A stretch of DNA of 64,000 bases from Nereocystis luetkeana. Lineage: Eukaryota; Sar; Phaeophyceae; Laminariales; Laminariaceae. Location of the stretch: contig JARUPZ010000003.1 of the NCBI GenBank assembly GCA_031213475.1, positions 6,936,740 to 7,000,739 of the forward strand, written 5' to 3'. The translations under genes and the position numbers were made by a program. The notes under the pieces were generated by a model. It made no database searches. It had not been told where the DNA came from and saw only the letters and a list, made by a program, of their open reading frames with translations. Shown in pieces: positions 35,185-47,765 of this stretch (position 1 is its first letter; the number at the start of each line of letters is the position of its first letter).

Positions 35185-35290
35185 TCAGAGATCAAGAGGA
35201 GAAGAAGAGGAAAAGAGAGGAAGAGAGGAAAGGAAAGGAAGAAGAGGAGATGGAAGAGAGTGGAATAAGAGGAAATGGAAGAGTGAGCAA
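35185..35290. repeat. Purine-rich GA tract
   Basis: About 100 bases composed almost only of A and G (GAGG, GGAAG and AGAGG words). It is low complexity; no gene. Confidence 0.85.
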
Positions 35291-37019
35291 GGTGGGGCAT
35301 GCCATCACCTGATCACGACACAATGCCCATGCTACGGGCAGGTTTATTCTACAGCAGCCCGTCAAGGTTTCCTGAACCGTTCCTAGCAATGTCCCTGCAA
35401 CGTTCTATGTAGTATGTAGCGTACTCGTAACGTTCTATGGAACGTTACCTGCTACCTATTGTGGTAGACTAGCTACCCTGGGTTACGATCAGTATGATAG
35501 AGATAAGTTGAATACAGTGCGTCGGCAAGAAAGAACAAACTCAAGTCTCGCCGCATATCGTATTTCTCCGCATCTATCATAAGATACTCTTAGTAAGCTC
35601 GTGTGAAGTGACTGCACATCACAATAGATATGGATGTCAACGTCCATATATATATGCTGACAGGGTATATGTCGCACACGCCGCAGAATTGGAACGAGGG
35701 GATATGTGATGATTGTTGGTTGTGTACCTGGTGTGAAGAAAACCGTCGACGATCTACCGATTCGTACATACATATAAAGTAATGCCTCTCGTATCGAAAC
35801 CAGGGAAACCGTGTTATCCACTCCCGCCGAGAAAAAAAAATGTCCGAGCGCCTGCCACGCGCCCCAGAGTGTACGGATCGCGCTGAGACCTCGACCAATG
35901 TGTCCGGCCGGGCTTCATGTGTCGGAGCACTTGGTGTTTTGCCGGAAAGTGCTCGTGGGAAGAAAAAAGTTGGCAAAAGTACGAATAAAACTTGACAAAA
36001 CATAAGTGTACATATATATGCGCTTTTGTTTTTTTAGGCATGCTGCACTCCGGCGGCCGGGGGCTCTTTCCCGCACTTTCGGCAGCGAGGTAAGCAACTG
36101 GGCCGTGGGTACTTTACGACGCATGTCTGAATTCCGGTTGAGCGCCGTCGCGGTGCTCGGTGCGTTGAACGATTGGCTGAAACAAACGAGGCATTAATTT
36201 CCGCCTTGCCCAGCCGAATAGGTCACATGGAAAACTGCACACATAATTCTGATTCATGTAGTAAGCAACCTGCCACCAATGGGATAGTTACTACTCCCAT
36301 TGCTCGCCTCTTCCTCTCTCTCTCTGCCGTACATATGGCTTCAATCCTTCTGCCGTACATACAACAGCAACAACAGTAAACATCTGTCGGTCGTTGTATC
36401 TGTTGCATCAAGCCCTTTCGCGGGTGATGTACCCCATCATCGAGCATGTATGTTCGAAATCACGAACTACCCACTGTGATGATTTTTTTTAACCAGGTAC
36501 CCTGGTATTGTCACACCCAGCTACTGTATTGGTCCAGCCGCACGCTCTCGGCCGCAGCAGGTGATCGCAACGGGCAAGTTAGAGCAAAAAAGCCAGGCCC
36601 ATACTGCCTCCCATGTCGCTGTACTGCGTCTCGGTGCGGCGACTAACACGACCAATACTGCTCGACTGCCTGGCCGAGATCCTATTATTTGTACGTACCA
36701 CTAAAATGTCAGGAAACGTGTGATACGGCAGCCACTTCCAACAACGAATAACTTTCTCTGCGTATGAGTTTTCTCTGCGTCGAAAATGTTTTTAATTTTG
36801 AACCCCCCCCCTCGTACTACATACAGGGGTAGATACATAAACATTATACAATGGCAAGTTGTCCAGTCTCACACTCTCAGCAGTAGGTAATTGCACCGGG
36901 CAAGAACCACAGGGCCTCATTGTGCCGCCCGTCTCGTTCTAGTACCCCTCCTCTCTCGGTGTGCATCCTGCGCAATCGTTGAATTGGCTGGAGTTGTACA
37001 GTAGTAGAAGTACAGTAGT
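35291..37019. other. Unassigned DNA with a diverged direct repeat
   Basis: The segments near 36532-36620 and 36862-36935 share CCAG, CACNCTCTC, GCAGNAGGTNAT, GCANCGGGCAAG and GGCC words in order, a weak direct repeat. Reading frames are short and unrecognised. Confidence 0.35.
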
Positions 37020-37060
37020 AGTAGCAGCAGCTGTAGTAGGAGCAGCAGCAGGAGGAGGAG

Positions 37061-37147
<87 letters not shown>

Positions 37148-37201
37148 GAGCAGGAGGAGTAGGGGTAGTAGGGGTAATAGTTGTAGGATTAATAGTTGTA
37201 C

Positions 37202-37241
<40 letters not shown>

Positions 37242-37262
37242 CGTGGTAGTCGTAGTAGTGTA
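37008..37262. repeat. (GTA)n / (AGT)n microsatellite
   Basis: An imperfect GTA trinucleotide repeat of about 250 bases with GCA and GGA interruptions. The apparent 100-codon poly-Val frame across it is an artefact of the repeat. Confidence 0.95.
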
Positions 37263-40200
37263 GGAGTGATACTACTGTTGCCTCTAGTAGTCTGTTGCTG
37301 TAACCACGAGTATCTACTGCTTTTGTGACGGCCATTCCTTTAAACGTAGAGATGGGCATTTCATGTCAAGTACACATGGTTTTTTCCTGCTCCAAATGCG
37401 CACCCGTATGTAGGGTTGTGCCTGGTACAGCAGTAACGATTACAGCCGAGTTGCTGCATATATATATATTCAGATTATAAAATTAGAGTTATGTTTGAGT
37501 TCTACAGTATACTGTTGTCGCCACAAGCCAGCTGCTGCTGTTGCCACGAGCCAGTTAGTTGCTGTTGTTACGGTGAGTACTTGTTAGCCAGTCAGTCACT
37601 CGAAAGTTTTTCATGACGGCAGAAAACCTTTCAATTGTGCCTCAACCGTACGTACACCTAGGTCCTGTACGGGCAGGAATACAGCCTGTTTCTCAGTCGT
37701 CTTCAGAACAGCACTTCGTACACATTGATTGACGGATGGCAAGCATGGTAATAATACAGATAATTCGCTCCTTTCGACAACAATCCAAATACTTGTGTAG
37801 TAGTAGTGATGTTTTAGTTTTCTGTGTTTCTGTACTACTACTATTGAAGCTGTTTTTGCCACGTACGTATAAAATTAGGTTGCCTAGTAGTACAGTACAT
37901 AATTGTTGTGGAGTAGTAATTATACTATTTAAATTTTGTAGTCTTAATACTATTCCATGGTACCGAGTGCATGCTGCTTCGGTTAAAACCTACCTGCCCA
38001 ATGATAGCAGAGCAGTAGTAGTGTCTGTGCTAAAAGTAATAGATAGTCGTGGTGTTGTCTGCTATAATATTAATAGTATTATTGCCGTTGTTACTGTATG
38101 TATGCTGTTTCTAATTATCCAATAATAATGGCAGTAGATGCCTTCACCGTATATATATGTATGTATAATACATAACCTGTACATTTACAAAAATCATTAG
38201 TAGTCGTAGTATTTATAGTATACCCTGGTAGTATTTTGTAGCATGCTGTTATAAGGATTACCTTGGGCTGGGTAATCGATCGGTCGTTTACCCCTCCTGT
38301 AGCTCAGTAGGTAACACCTTCACACTGCCTGCTACTTCTACCTTTATTGTACTACATATATATATATATATATATCTGCGTAGCGCGTAGTATTATAGTG
38401 AAGTGGTAGTGATATATTTTAAGGGCAACAGTATCATGGTCGTGCCCCCAACCTATGGTGGTACTGCATGCATGCTGTAATACGTTGCCGTCGAGAAAAA
38501 ATAATGTTACGGCAGTAAGTAGTAGTAGCAGTAGTAGTTGAAGGCAGTAGTGTATTTATTCATGCTGCTTCTATCTGTACTATACTCTGCATTCACGTAT
38601 TGTTGGTAATACGGGGGACCGTAGTAAATAGGATCTACGGTAATAACAAAAACCTATATACTGAACTATTTTTACAAACATATTTGGTCCTATTTTCTAT
38701 GGTCACCCGAAATATTAATAGTGGTGTTAAGTATCAGTACAGTAGTAGTAGTCATGCCCCAACCCATGGTACGCCGTGTGTATTTAACTTCTCATTTTAC
38801 CAGGAGATTGTATTGTACGAGAGTTTGTCATGATCCAGCAGTAGTACTTATTAATAGAGCCATCCCACAGTAGGGGTGCACCAGAAGTTCCTGAGCCCCT
38901 CACAGTAGGAGGTCAATATCTCACCCGATACAATACTTGGAAGAAATTCGTTCGTGTCACCCGATGATGTGCACACCAGGTAGTAGGTGTTCAGTCCAGG
39001 ATGTCGTACAAGGAGTATCCTCGGAATGTTTAGAGTATTTGGTTTATTTAGTAAACAAGCATTTATTTGCAGTGCGGTTATAAGAAGAGTGTTATAAATA
39101 ATGACCGACAAAACTATTTTTGCCGATACGGCCAACATTTTTAGTTATTATCAGTATCCTCAGTAAAGAACCTCGCGTTAAATCTTAACTCTCTTTATTT
39201 TGCCGACAGACTGGAGACCGGAAACAAACGAACAACAAAATAGACTAGTACTTGCCGATTTTATTGCTTAAATCATTGGTTTGGGCTTCTGTACTACTCG
39301 CATCCCATCACGACGCGGCTGACTCCATCTTTTTACGGACATACATACTGGTAAATTAAATTATACGTTACGACGGACTGCATGCAGGAGGATACAACAG
39401 CAATAATACTGAACCGAGTGAAATATTAAGCGGGAAAGCGAAAAGTACTCGATGCCCGTGATGTCTCCCCGTCTCTAAGTATGAGAGAAGTAGTTTTCAA
39501 AGCTGATCGTCAGTGCATCCAATTTCTCAGCAAGACCCGGTAACTTCGTAGTCGCGCTCGGTGGTGGAGCGCGATGTCGAGATCGCGCGCACGAGAAAAG
39601 ACCGGCCGGAAGCCGGCGAGCGCGCCCTTCGAAAGTAGCGATCGAAAAAGCACGCTCTACCCCCTTTCTGCGCAGGCCTCCCGAACCCAGCCTAAAATCA
39701 AGGTAAAGTAGCGATTCTTTCAGCGAATGCTTGGCTCTCAGCCGTCGCGAAGCACTTTGTATCAATCTAGCTATCTATGCTGAAATGCACCAGGTTATTA
39801 GCCACGGATAGTTGCGGTCATCGAAACCGAAAATATCATTCAGAATGTCGAGAAGGCTGCACCAAATGGCGATGATGTGGCGATCTTATGAGAAAACTAA
39901 CAGGCGGAAGGTTGTGTAGTACCGTCAGACATCTCTTCTCTCCTCTATCTTTGCCATTCTCTTTTTCCCCGGAACTCATTTAGATGGCTTCACTATAACG
40001 TGACGTGGTTCATGAACTTACGGATGAAAAATACAGATTATGGATATATATCCTTGTGGGGTCAGTAAGTAAATTATGACTTTCTGTAGATGGCTACTAT
40101 TAGTCCATTCCTGCGGCAAGTAGGTGTATACTCTGCCAGTGCCCCGCTCTAGTCAATGAAGCATCGTTGGGCGTTCGCGTTATTCTCGATGTCGAAAAGT

Positions 40201-40337
40201 ACGGTTTGGAAAAACCATTCGAGGGGTATGTGTTCTATCGACTGGAGTATAGTCCGGCACAGCTGGAAACGTACTGACTGGTAGTTACCTACGGTACTTG
40301 CAACACGCCTCGGTTAATGTACTGTCTTGACAATGTT
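37263..40337. other. AT-rich unassigned DNA with dispersed AGT/GTA repeats
   Basis: GTAGTAGT clusters recur at 37800, 38517-38540 and 38740, and a (TA)n run lies at 38349-38374. Frames reach 129 codons at most (+ 37736-38125). A GC-rich island at 39540-39680 holds a 96-codon minus frame without a recognised domain. Confidence 0.35.
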
Positions 40338-40830
40338 GACACGACCCCTCGATCAAGTAACACGGCAAGAAACATCAAGACGTACCGAAATTTGAATAAG
40401 CAAGCATCTGACTTGCTGCTTCCCGGGAAAGGTAAAACTCCCGCACGTATCAGCTACCTCTTCTGCTGCACACGCAACCCACAAATCATTGTTTAAACGA
40501 GAATGCCCCTCTGATCTCATATCCCTCAGTCTCGGACCGAACGCGGATGGAATGCGCCACATTGTGCTACTGCTGACACTCATGCACGTGATGCGCATCC
40601 CCGACACGACCCCTCGATCAAGTAAGACGGCAAACAAATATCAAGACGTATCGAAATTTGAATCAACAAAAATCCGACTTCCTACTTCGCGGGAAAGGTG
40701 AAAACTCCCGTACGTATCAGCAACTAACTTCCTGTGCTTCACACGCAAGCCCAATTTTCATTTTGCGAACGAGAATGCCCCTCTGATCCCATATCCCTCA
40801 GCTTCGGATCGAGCACAGATAACAGAACTG
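40338..40830. repeat. Tandem duplication, 265-bp period
   Basis: Two direct copies start with GACACGACCCCTCGATCAAG at 40338 and 40603. Further matches in order are ATCAAGACGTA, GAAATTTGAAT, CGGGAAAGGT, ACGTATCAGC and GAGAATGCCCCTCTGATC, then CATATCCCTCAG. The copies lie just downstream of the copia-like frame on its strand. Minus-strand peptides partly agree between the copies but contain stops in the second. Confidence 0.75.
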
Positions 40831-40840
40831 TTTTGGGTTC

Positions 40841-41500
40841 CTAAAACATATATCCTGGGATATTCTCCCTCTTCTTGTTCTTGCTGATGCCGGCGATCTG
40901 GCCGTTGGCGGATCGCTGTCGCCGATTCTTAGCACTCGGAAGGTGCACGGTCTGTTGTTTTCCGCAGCTGTGATTGACGGCGCAGTGGAAGAGTCCTGTC
41001 CCTGCCCCTTTCAGCTCGTGGTTACCGCCGACTGTGATGGCCTTCAACTTCGCGAGGTCCCTGTACTCCTGCATGGTCGCCTTCAGCCCTGGGATGAGGC
41101 GGTTGTCGAGCGTGGTCTCCGTTTCTCCGGTGTCTACGCGTAGAGCGACTCCCGTAGAGGTGGCCTTCGCCTTCTTGCCGGTGTGAATGGTGGCGTACAT
41201 GAATCCTTTGTCTGAACCGTCGCCGTCCGTATTGAAATCGGTTGCGGCTTTGGTGCTGCTCGCCCTTTTTCCCACGGCTGGCTCCTTTTGCCTTGCGGTG
41301 TACAGGACGATGTTGATGATGTTCCCTGCTGTCGCAGCAGTCCCTTCTGTCCCAGGGGTTATTTTCTCGTGGTGTGAGCGCAAGACCTCCGATGTAAACC
41401 CGTTACCGTGTTGTATACGGGACGGTGGTGATTCTGTTAGTGGTCCCTGCTGTTGCAGAAGCCCTTCCTGTCGCAGACGTGCTTCGCTCGTGATGTGCAC
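40841..41500 (-). pseudogene. Ty1/copia-type aspartic protease remnant
   Basis: A 219-codon frame whose middle resembles the protease region of stramenopile Ty1/copia polyproteins. Landmarks are VDTGETE near residue 122 (the active-site DTG), the run NRLIPGLK and MQEYRDLA about ten residues later, then AITVGGNHELKGAGTG. This order (active Asp, a hydrophobic LIPGLK stretch, a Gly-rich ITVGG strand, a GTG turn) is typical of the family from general knowledge. The rest of the polyprotein, including integrase and reverse transcriptase, is missing, and the segment after VHLP turns into basic low-complexity residues, so this is a fragment. The N-terminal part would be the end of gag. The start Met is arbitrary. 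It is bounded by tandem arrays on both sides and no LTR is visible. Confidence 0.55.
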
Positions 41501-41512
41501 TCGAGGCTTCCC

Positions 41513-41848
41513 GACCCCGCTCCTGCACTAAAGGATTACGCTTGTAGGTCGTCTTTTCCCGGCCCCAATCCTGTCTACCCGCTCCTAGCGGATGGGTGCG
41601 TAGCACTACGGTGCAGACCGCCTCAACCCCGCTCCTGCTGGAAAGGGCTACGGTTGTACGTCGTCTTTGCCCGGCCCCGCTCTTGTTTACCCGCTCCTCG
41701 CGGACTGCTGCGTAGGACTACGGTGAAAACTGTCTCGACCCCACTCCTACTCGAAAGGAGTACGGTTGTAGGTCGTTTTTTCCCGGCCCCGCTCCTGTTA
41801 CCCTTTCCTCGCGGATGGGTGTTTAGGACTACGTTGTGGACCGTCGCT
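41513..41848. repeat. Minisatellite, three units of 112 bp
   Basis: GACCCCGCTCCTG-type starts at 41513, 41625 and 41737 give an exact 112-base period. Each unit carries GGTCGT, CCCGGCCCC, CTCGCGGA/CTAGCGGA and GACTACG-type words. Divergence is about one base in six. Weaker homologous segments at 41320-41500 suggest an older extension into the copia-like frame. Confidence 0.85.
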
Positions 41849-42505
41849 GCTGTCGACGCAGCAGTCTTTGCTCGATGCGCGAGCCTGTGTGCGTCGGTAA
41901 AGTCAGCTCGAAAGGGGTTCGTCCACTATACAACTCGGTGTGTGTTGTGAAAGCCCTGTGTGTGCGTGAGACCTTACCCCGCTTACTTGTGTCTTCCTGA
42001 GTCGAACTCGTCTGTCGTGGCTCGATCGTATTTTCTTGGAGATCTTAGAACCGAAACTTGATTCTCCGCCCGTTTCTCCTCCGTTTGTGGAAAGCACTGG
42101 AGTCCGGTGTAGCTGGGAGGCCCAGTTGTTGAAATCTTTGTCTTCTCCACAGATCGATGCGAACGCGTTTATTCGAGGCTCATAACCTCTCGCTGAGAAG
42201 CATCTCAGCAGTAGTGGATGTGTACTGTGTGCTGCGGTCGCTCGATAGACTGTGTGTGGATACAGCAGTCTACTGCACAGAGGCTACACTTCGAGTGCAG
42301 ATGCAGCTCAGTGTGTATCTCGGAACGAACAAACAAAGAAACGTGTCTGATTACTGACTAACTCCCGTGTCATATTATGCTGGTGTAGAAGTGGAGTGAA
42401 GACGAAGGGGGCGAGGGCGCGCTCTGCCCACCTTTCCAACAAAGGCGTCTAGATCACTCGATGACAGGTCTATAAATGGTCCAAAATCCAAGATACTGTC
42501 CTCTG
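41849..42505. other. Unassigned DNA
   Basis: No reading frame above 66 codons and no recognised element. It lies upstream of the copia-like frame on the minus strand and could hold its lost leader or LTR, but I see no boundary. Confidence 0.3.
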
Positions 42506-42635
42506 GAACCAACTGCCGCAAATTCTAGATCTTCTGGAACTAGTCCACAAAGTCTGCCACCGTTCTAGAAGGTTTTCTAGAGTTTGTTCCAGAAACGTCT
42601 CCAAAATCTTGTCATAGACACTGTTCTAGAAATCG
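42506..42635. promoter_or_regulatory. Cluster of heat-shock-element-like motifs
   Basis: TTCTAGAA occurs near 42563 and 42624 and TTCCAGAA near 42588, with CTTCTGGAAC near 42532 and partial forms between. These fit the inverted TTCnnGAA core bound by heat-shock factor. Four full and two or three partial cores in about 130 bases is dense. No gene with a supported start lies within 1 kb, so the role is unknown and the motifs could simply be a short repeat. Confidence 0.3.
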
Positions 42636-42639
42636 TCCT

Positions 42640-43435
42640 ACTCACACGGACTACCAGAAGGCAGTATCCACATGATGTGTGTCTACTGGACATAAACTAC
42701 AGCGTGCTACCATATATATCAACAAAAAAAGTACACACAGGTCATTCTTGCTGGGTTGCTCCAATCGAACCCAGAGGGAATGCGTGACATGATGCTAATG
42801 ATACTTGTGAGCATCATGCGTATCCTCGACAGATACCTACTTATAAGACAGGCGTTGTATGGTGGAGTCGAAAGGTACCGTGTAGCGCAGTACTCTAGAC
42901 AAGTCACCCCCTTCTAGGATTATGCTGGCCTATCTCCCCCCAAATTAGTGTAGCATTCACCTAAACAAATGCCGATTCTGGACGTATCTCGTGGAGGTCA
43001 ATATTTAGACGCATTGATCAGTGATTACACGGGCGAGGTACAACTTCAATACAACAACTGCTGTTAGCAATTGTTTGTCTTATCCAACTGTACAACTGGG
43101 TACATACGTACACCTCTTAACGGAACCAGCAGTGCAGAGGTCGTACATGATAGAGTTCCGCCTAGAAATGAAATAAAATCAAATACACAAGCTACATAAC
43201 GTAACGTATCGGCCCGCCGTGAAGTCGAACAAAAGCGACCCTGGGGCCCGCATGCAAGTCCCGACATATAGGTGAAATGTACAGCAATGACTCTCTTCCC
43301 AACCCAACCTGGTGCCTCCGCAAAAGCCGAATTTCATAATAGTCCCCGAGATAGGATGCAGAAAACACAATGTCCCTAACTGTGAGATTCCCCGATGGCT
43401 CGAACAAGTAGCACCGTAGATAACTACCCCTGAGG
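42640..43435. other. Unassigned DNA
   Basis: Short overlapping minus-strand frames only (63-84 codons). Nothing is recognised. Confidence 0.3.
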
Positions 43436-43680
43436 GTTATTCTCATTGGAGAGTTATTTTTCTATATTTTCCATATTGTTTTGTTTTGCGCAAATTTATC
43501 TTCCGGATTTTCCTGGGGTTTTTCCCCCAATAATATGTGAAATAAAAAAAACGTGATTTTTTTGCTTCTGGAGAGTTTCACGAATAGTGACAGAACGCCT
43601 CCTCCGTATCTTGATACATATCTCGCACTATTTCCAAGCTTTGAAAAATGTTGGAAAAAAACTCTCCGTGCTGAATGAGC
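43436..43680. mobile_element. MITE/fold-back element, copy 3
   Basis: Starts GTTATTCTCATTGGAGAG and ends CTCTCCGTGCTGAATGAGC, diverged forms of the family termini. Internal words CTTCTGGAGAGTTTCACG, ATAGTGACAGAACGCCTCC and TTGATACATATCTC match the other copies. It has only one full arm. The tetramer CTGA lies close to both ends and may be a target duplication, but not exactly adjacent. Confidence 0.75.
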
Positions 43681-46474
43681 CTCTGACCCCTTTGAAATAA
43701 AAGGCCCAACTTTGAGCACGCGCTTAAGCTGCACGTAATGACTGTAAGCGTGCCCACCGCTGTCCTTCTGCGTGTCCTTCGCTCCCCTACGTCATTCGAG
43801 CAGGATGTTCTAACACGCCATAAAAGGGGCGACGGAGAAGATGCTGGGTATTGCTTGGCCTACATTCTCCAGTTGTCGGAAATAGTATCTAGTACAAGGC
43901 ATGGGCTGATCTCGGTGCAGATGATAAGGGTGACCAGTGTCGGCGCGGGGATTACAATGAAAACGCGAGGGCATTATTTGTCGAACGGGAAGGACGGCTA
44001 GCATTTTGCTACCCGGGAAGCACGGCTTTCCCAAGGATGCCGTGGAAACGCATTGAGACGTCAGAGCGTGCGTGTGTATTTAGTCGCTATATGCACAGGT
44101 CCTGGTCATCGTGTCTGTAGTCTGTACTGGGGTGGAACTGTCGCATAAAAAACCTCCCAAGACGATAATGTGTTTAGTTTATAGGGTATAAATAAGTGGC
44201 TGGTCACCTTCTTTGGTGTTGGTTACGAAGGTGACCATCTCGCGTTGTTATCGGGGTCCGTTGTGGGTTTCCCCGGCTAGTGTTTTTTTCGAATATTGTT
44301 GGACATTTCTTGTAGACGGCGTCGTTGCTGACGTGTGTGAAAGATAAGGAATTTCAGCCGTACACCTCAAAGTATGAACTTACGGGCTAGATGCATGAGC
44401 CGGATTCGCGCTGCATATCCGACAAGATATTCCGGAACATTGTGGTCGCCATTCAAGTTGAGAGCGCACGAATATGACATCAGAAATAAGAAATACCATT
44501 TGTCGAACTCTGATCCTTTAGCGGTGGACTGTAACGGAATGGTTGCTATATTCTTCTTTGAACCTGCTTTCAAAGCTCCTAAGAGGCGTCCTTTTAATTC
44601 ACGTCTTGATGTATCACGTCTTGTTGCTCTTCTGGGGGTTTTGTCGAAGACGTTCAAACCCTGCCGCACTCCAACCGACGGGCATTGTCGTCGTATTGAT
44701 GTTTGGGGCATCACTCATTCTTTCGATTTTCTCAAGGTCTCTCTATCTCCGCTGTACATAGATTCCGCCGATATAACAGCGTTCCTGATGCTCTTCGATA
44801 TATGCATAAACGTTTATCAACTCACGCCGTCGCAGTTGTGTCTATGGGAGAACACACTGCTGCTGTAGTCACGTAGAGAAATCACGGGTGGATTGCAGTG
44901 CGAATGCCTTTGACGACGACCCAGTCTTGATCGTGTCGTTCTGTTTGATGTTTTGTTTTTTCGCGCAATTGCTTGCCACGATGTATGCCGCTATCTTTAC
45001 ATTCTTCGGGTTCCTTTCGAGAAAAAAACGCGCCTTTTATATGATTCATCTTGTTTCGGTTTCACCGGCGTTGTCCTTGCACGTGGTACAGACGGGGGGG
45101 TGGGTCGTGAAACGACGTATCTTCGAACAATTAATGTTATTTTTCTGGATGGATGTTGTATGCATCTGCACATACAGCCATTCAAGGTGGGATGTTCTCA
45201 TGGTATTCATTGTATCCCTCTTTCTCCTTTGGTATCGTCGAAGAAGCGTGTTTCTGATGAAACGCGTCAAAGACGTAGTGCATGCAACCCCCTTGATATC
45301 AGAACCCTCTGAGAATCAGGATTGTGGAAATCATCAAGGTATGGCATCAAACTCTGTGGGTTACTCTAGGCGTACATCTCGACATTTCATACCGTTGTTC
45401 GCCTAGCTCCATGGTGCTCCTTTTAGTCTCTGGTACGCAGTCCATATCCAGACATATTATCAACTCGCTATTTCATGCCGCCTATCCTCGTCCGATATTT
45501 CACACCCTACCCGCGACCGTATATATGTAAGAATGTAGACAATAAATAGCGAAACGTATTCATTGTCGACGCGCATGTGTCGTATTGTAGCTGAATGTGC
45601 CATATAATATGTATCGGCTATAAATTAGTGCCAAACGAGACCCGTGTACTCGTATAAACAAGCTTCACCTGGTGTATAACATGCACTCCGGTACTCAGAG
45701 GCATGTACGATTTTCCCAGCGCAGTAGAATACCGGGTACGCAAAAAAGGACGACACCTACATTGCCTTCAAAAAATCTAGCGGAAACAGGGACAATTACT
45801 GATATAATAAATGAATCTGCTGCAGCCACTATCTGTGGAACGCCTTTCATAATATAGGCCCAGATCCACGGGGTGGGCGGCTCTTCTTGCGACTCAGCCC
45901 GTCTTCGCCCTCTAGACCGATGCGTGGAACAGGTAGGTGCGTATCATGAGAACCTTTATCTTCACTGATAGCACGCGCCACAGAAATAGGGCAACTGACA
46001 CCAACAACTGGTGTGCTTCTCGCCATAATATAATATCTGTTTTAGGATCTATGACTCCGCCGCTGTCTCCGTTTTGGATATGATACTGCCACGAAGATGA
46101 GCCGCCGAAATATCTTCCGCTCTTGGCAAGGGATCTACTCTATACTATATATGGGCAATATTCATGTCGCATAAAACGCCCACAAAAAACACATCTATTT
46201 GCACAGGAGCTTGGAAAGATTGAAGAAAAATAATCATTAGGGTACAGCGAGTGTAAATTACAGCCCATGCACGACTATTTGTCCATCCACTTTCCAGTGC
46301 ATATATATCGATAAAAAACAAATGTAACGTGAAACAACAATGACCGTCACTGCCGTCGGGAGCTACCTCAATAGTCGCGGACTTTCTGTTTCTTGAGAAA
46401 ATGCAGCATCAACAGAAGCAGCGGCGGCGGTAGAAGCCGACTACAGCAATACGACTACGTCTACATAAATAACA
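43681..46474. other. Unassigned DNA, with frames of 164 and 172 codons
   Basis: Frames at + 44374-44868 and + 44888-45406 are among the longest outside repeats. The second has two hydrophobic stretches (near residues 12-40 and 128-140) that could be membrane segments. Neither shows a recognised domain, splice signals or conserved neighbours, and lengths near 170 codons are expected by chance in a window of this size. Confidence 0.3.
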
Positions 46475-47428
46475 TATGCAGCATCAGGGGCGGTAGACCC
46501 GCGGGGTTACAGTAGCAGAAAAAAGAGCAGCAGCAGCAGCAGCAGCAGCAGTGGGCTGCGCCACCAAGTCGTGTCCCATATCACAAATAAAAATAGCAAG
46601 TGTGGAAAAACGCAACAACAGCATCCGCGGGAACAGCAACAACGCCAACAACAGCAGCAGAAACAATAACAGCAGCAGCGGCGGTAGACACTGTTGCGGA
46701 AACGAACGCAGGCTGTAAACAACAACGGCAGTAGCAGCGGCAGCAGTAGCACAAAAGCAAATTGTAGTAGGCGGAGTAGCGCATAAACAAATGGAATTAC
46801 GGAACATTGTACGTTTTTTGTGTTGGATATATTGCTAAAGGTCGACTACGTGCGGGAACAGCAACAACAACACCACCAACAGCATACCAGGTAAACAACT
46901 GCAGCAACAGAGACGGTAGACACCAGTGTCGGTGTGGAAAGGAACGCATGCTGTACAGAACAACGGCAGCAGCGGCGGCAGTAGGAGCGCATTCGCGTAC
47001 TATACTCATATCTCGGTGTGAGCTCGTATATAAAAAACAATGGCCAACACATCTTGGTTGTAGATTCGATGCTGGAGGCCGACAACGTGCGGGAACAGCA
47101 ACAACACCAACAACTATAAACATCACCAGCAGCAGCGGCGGTAGACACTGACTCGAAGTTGCCTACGACAGCAACAACAACGCGAACGACGACTACAAAA
47201 ACCTACCTGACACGAAATAAACAGCATCAAGGACGGAAGGCGCGCGGAGTTACAACAGCAGGGATATGAACAGCAGCCGCAGCAGCAGCAGCAGCAGCAG
47301 CAGCAGCGGCAGTAGCAGCAGCAAAGGGCTGCGCCACCAAGTCGTGTTCTTGTATCAATCAAAGCAAAAATGGCAAGTAGTGTGGAAACAACTCAACAAC
47401 AACATCCGCGGCAGTAGACATAGGGAGC
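46475..47428. repeat. CAG/CAA-rich compound repeat with duplicated blocks
   Basis: CAG, CAA and CGG trinucleotide runs, with larger blocks repeated. The order GGGCTGCGCCACCAAGTCGTG, GGCAAGT-type, CAACAACATCCGCGG occurs at 46550-46640 and again at 47326-47415. ACGTGCGGGAACAGCAACAAC occurs near 46850 and 47085, followed each time by GCGGCGGTAGACAC. Glutamine-, serine- or alanine-rich frames across it are artefacts. Confidence 0.8.
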
Positions 47429-47557
<129 letters not shown>

Positions 47558-47586
47558 GAGCAACAGAGAAGCACAAAACACTACTC

Positions 47587-47765
47587 ACCGCCACCTCCGG
47601 TCTCGAGCGTGACGGACACGGTGCAGACGTCGACAGGCTTGCTCGAAACGGGGTTCCAAGATCCTCCAGAAGAGGGAGAGGCAGTAGAGCCTTGGGGTGT
47701 TTTCGTAGGTGTATTGAAGGCAGCATCATTAATAGCGGCAGCAGGAAAAAGTGCTGTCGACTCTG
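47587..47765 (-). CDS. Candidate internal exon, Ser/Thr/Pro/Gly-rich
   Basis: On the minus strand an open stretch lies between an acceptor-like CTTCTTCAG (ending near 47766) and a donor-like GCGGTGAGT (at 47586-47581). It reads STALFPAAAINDAAF, a Thr/Pro/Ser/Gly-rich linker, SSGGSWNPVSSKPVDV and TVSVTLETGGGG. A TAG lies upstream in the same frame, so it would have to be joined by splicing. The composition suggests an extracellular linker, but there is no recognised domain, and the opposite strand is open too. The call rests on splice-like borders only. Confidence 0.22.

Noticed and set aside
36961..37263. 100-codon poly-Val frame and similar poly-Leu/poly-Thr frames at 47266-47996
   Set aside because: These are direct translations of GTA and CAA microsatellites.
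44374..45406. Pair of frames (164 and 172 codons), one with hydrophobic segments
   Set aside because: The lengths are within chance expectation for 64 kb on six frames, and no domain, splice signal or conservation can be shown.
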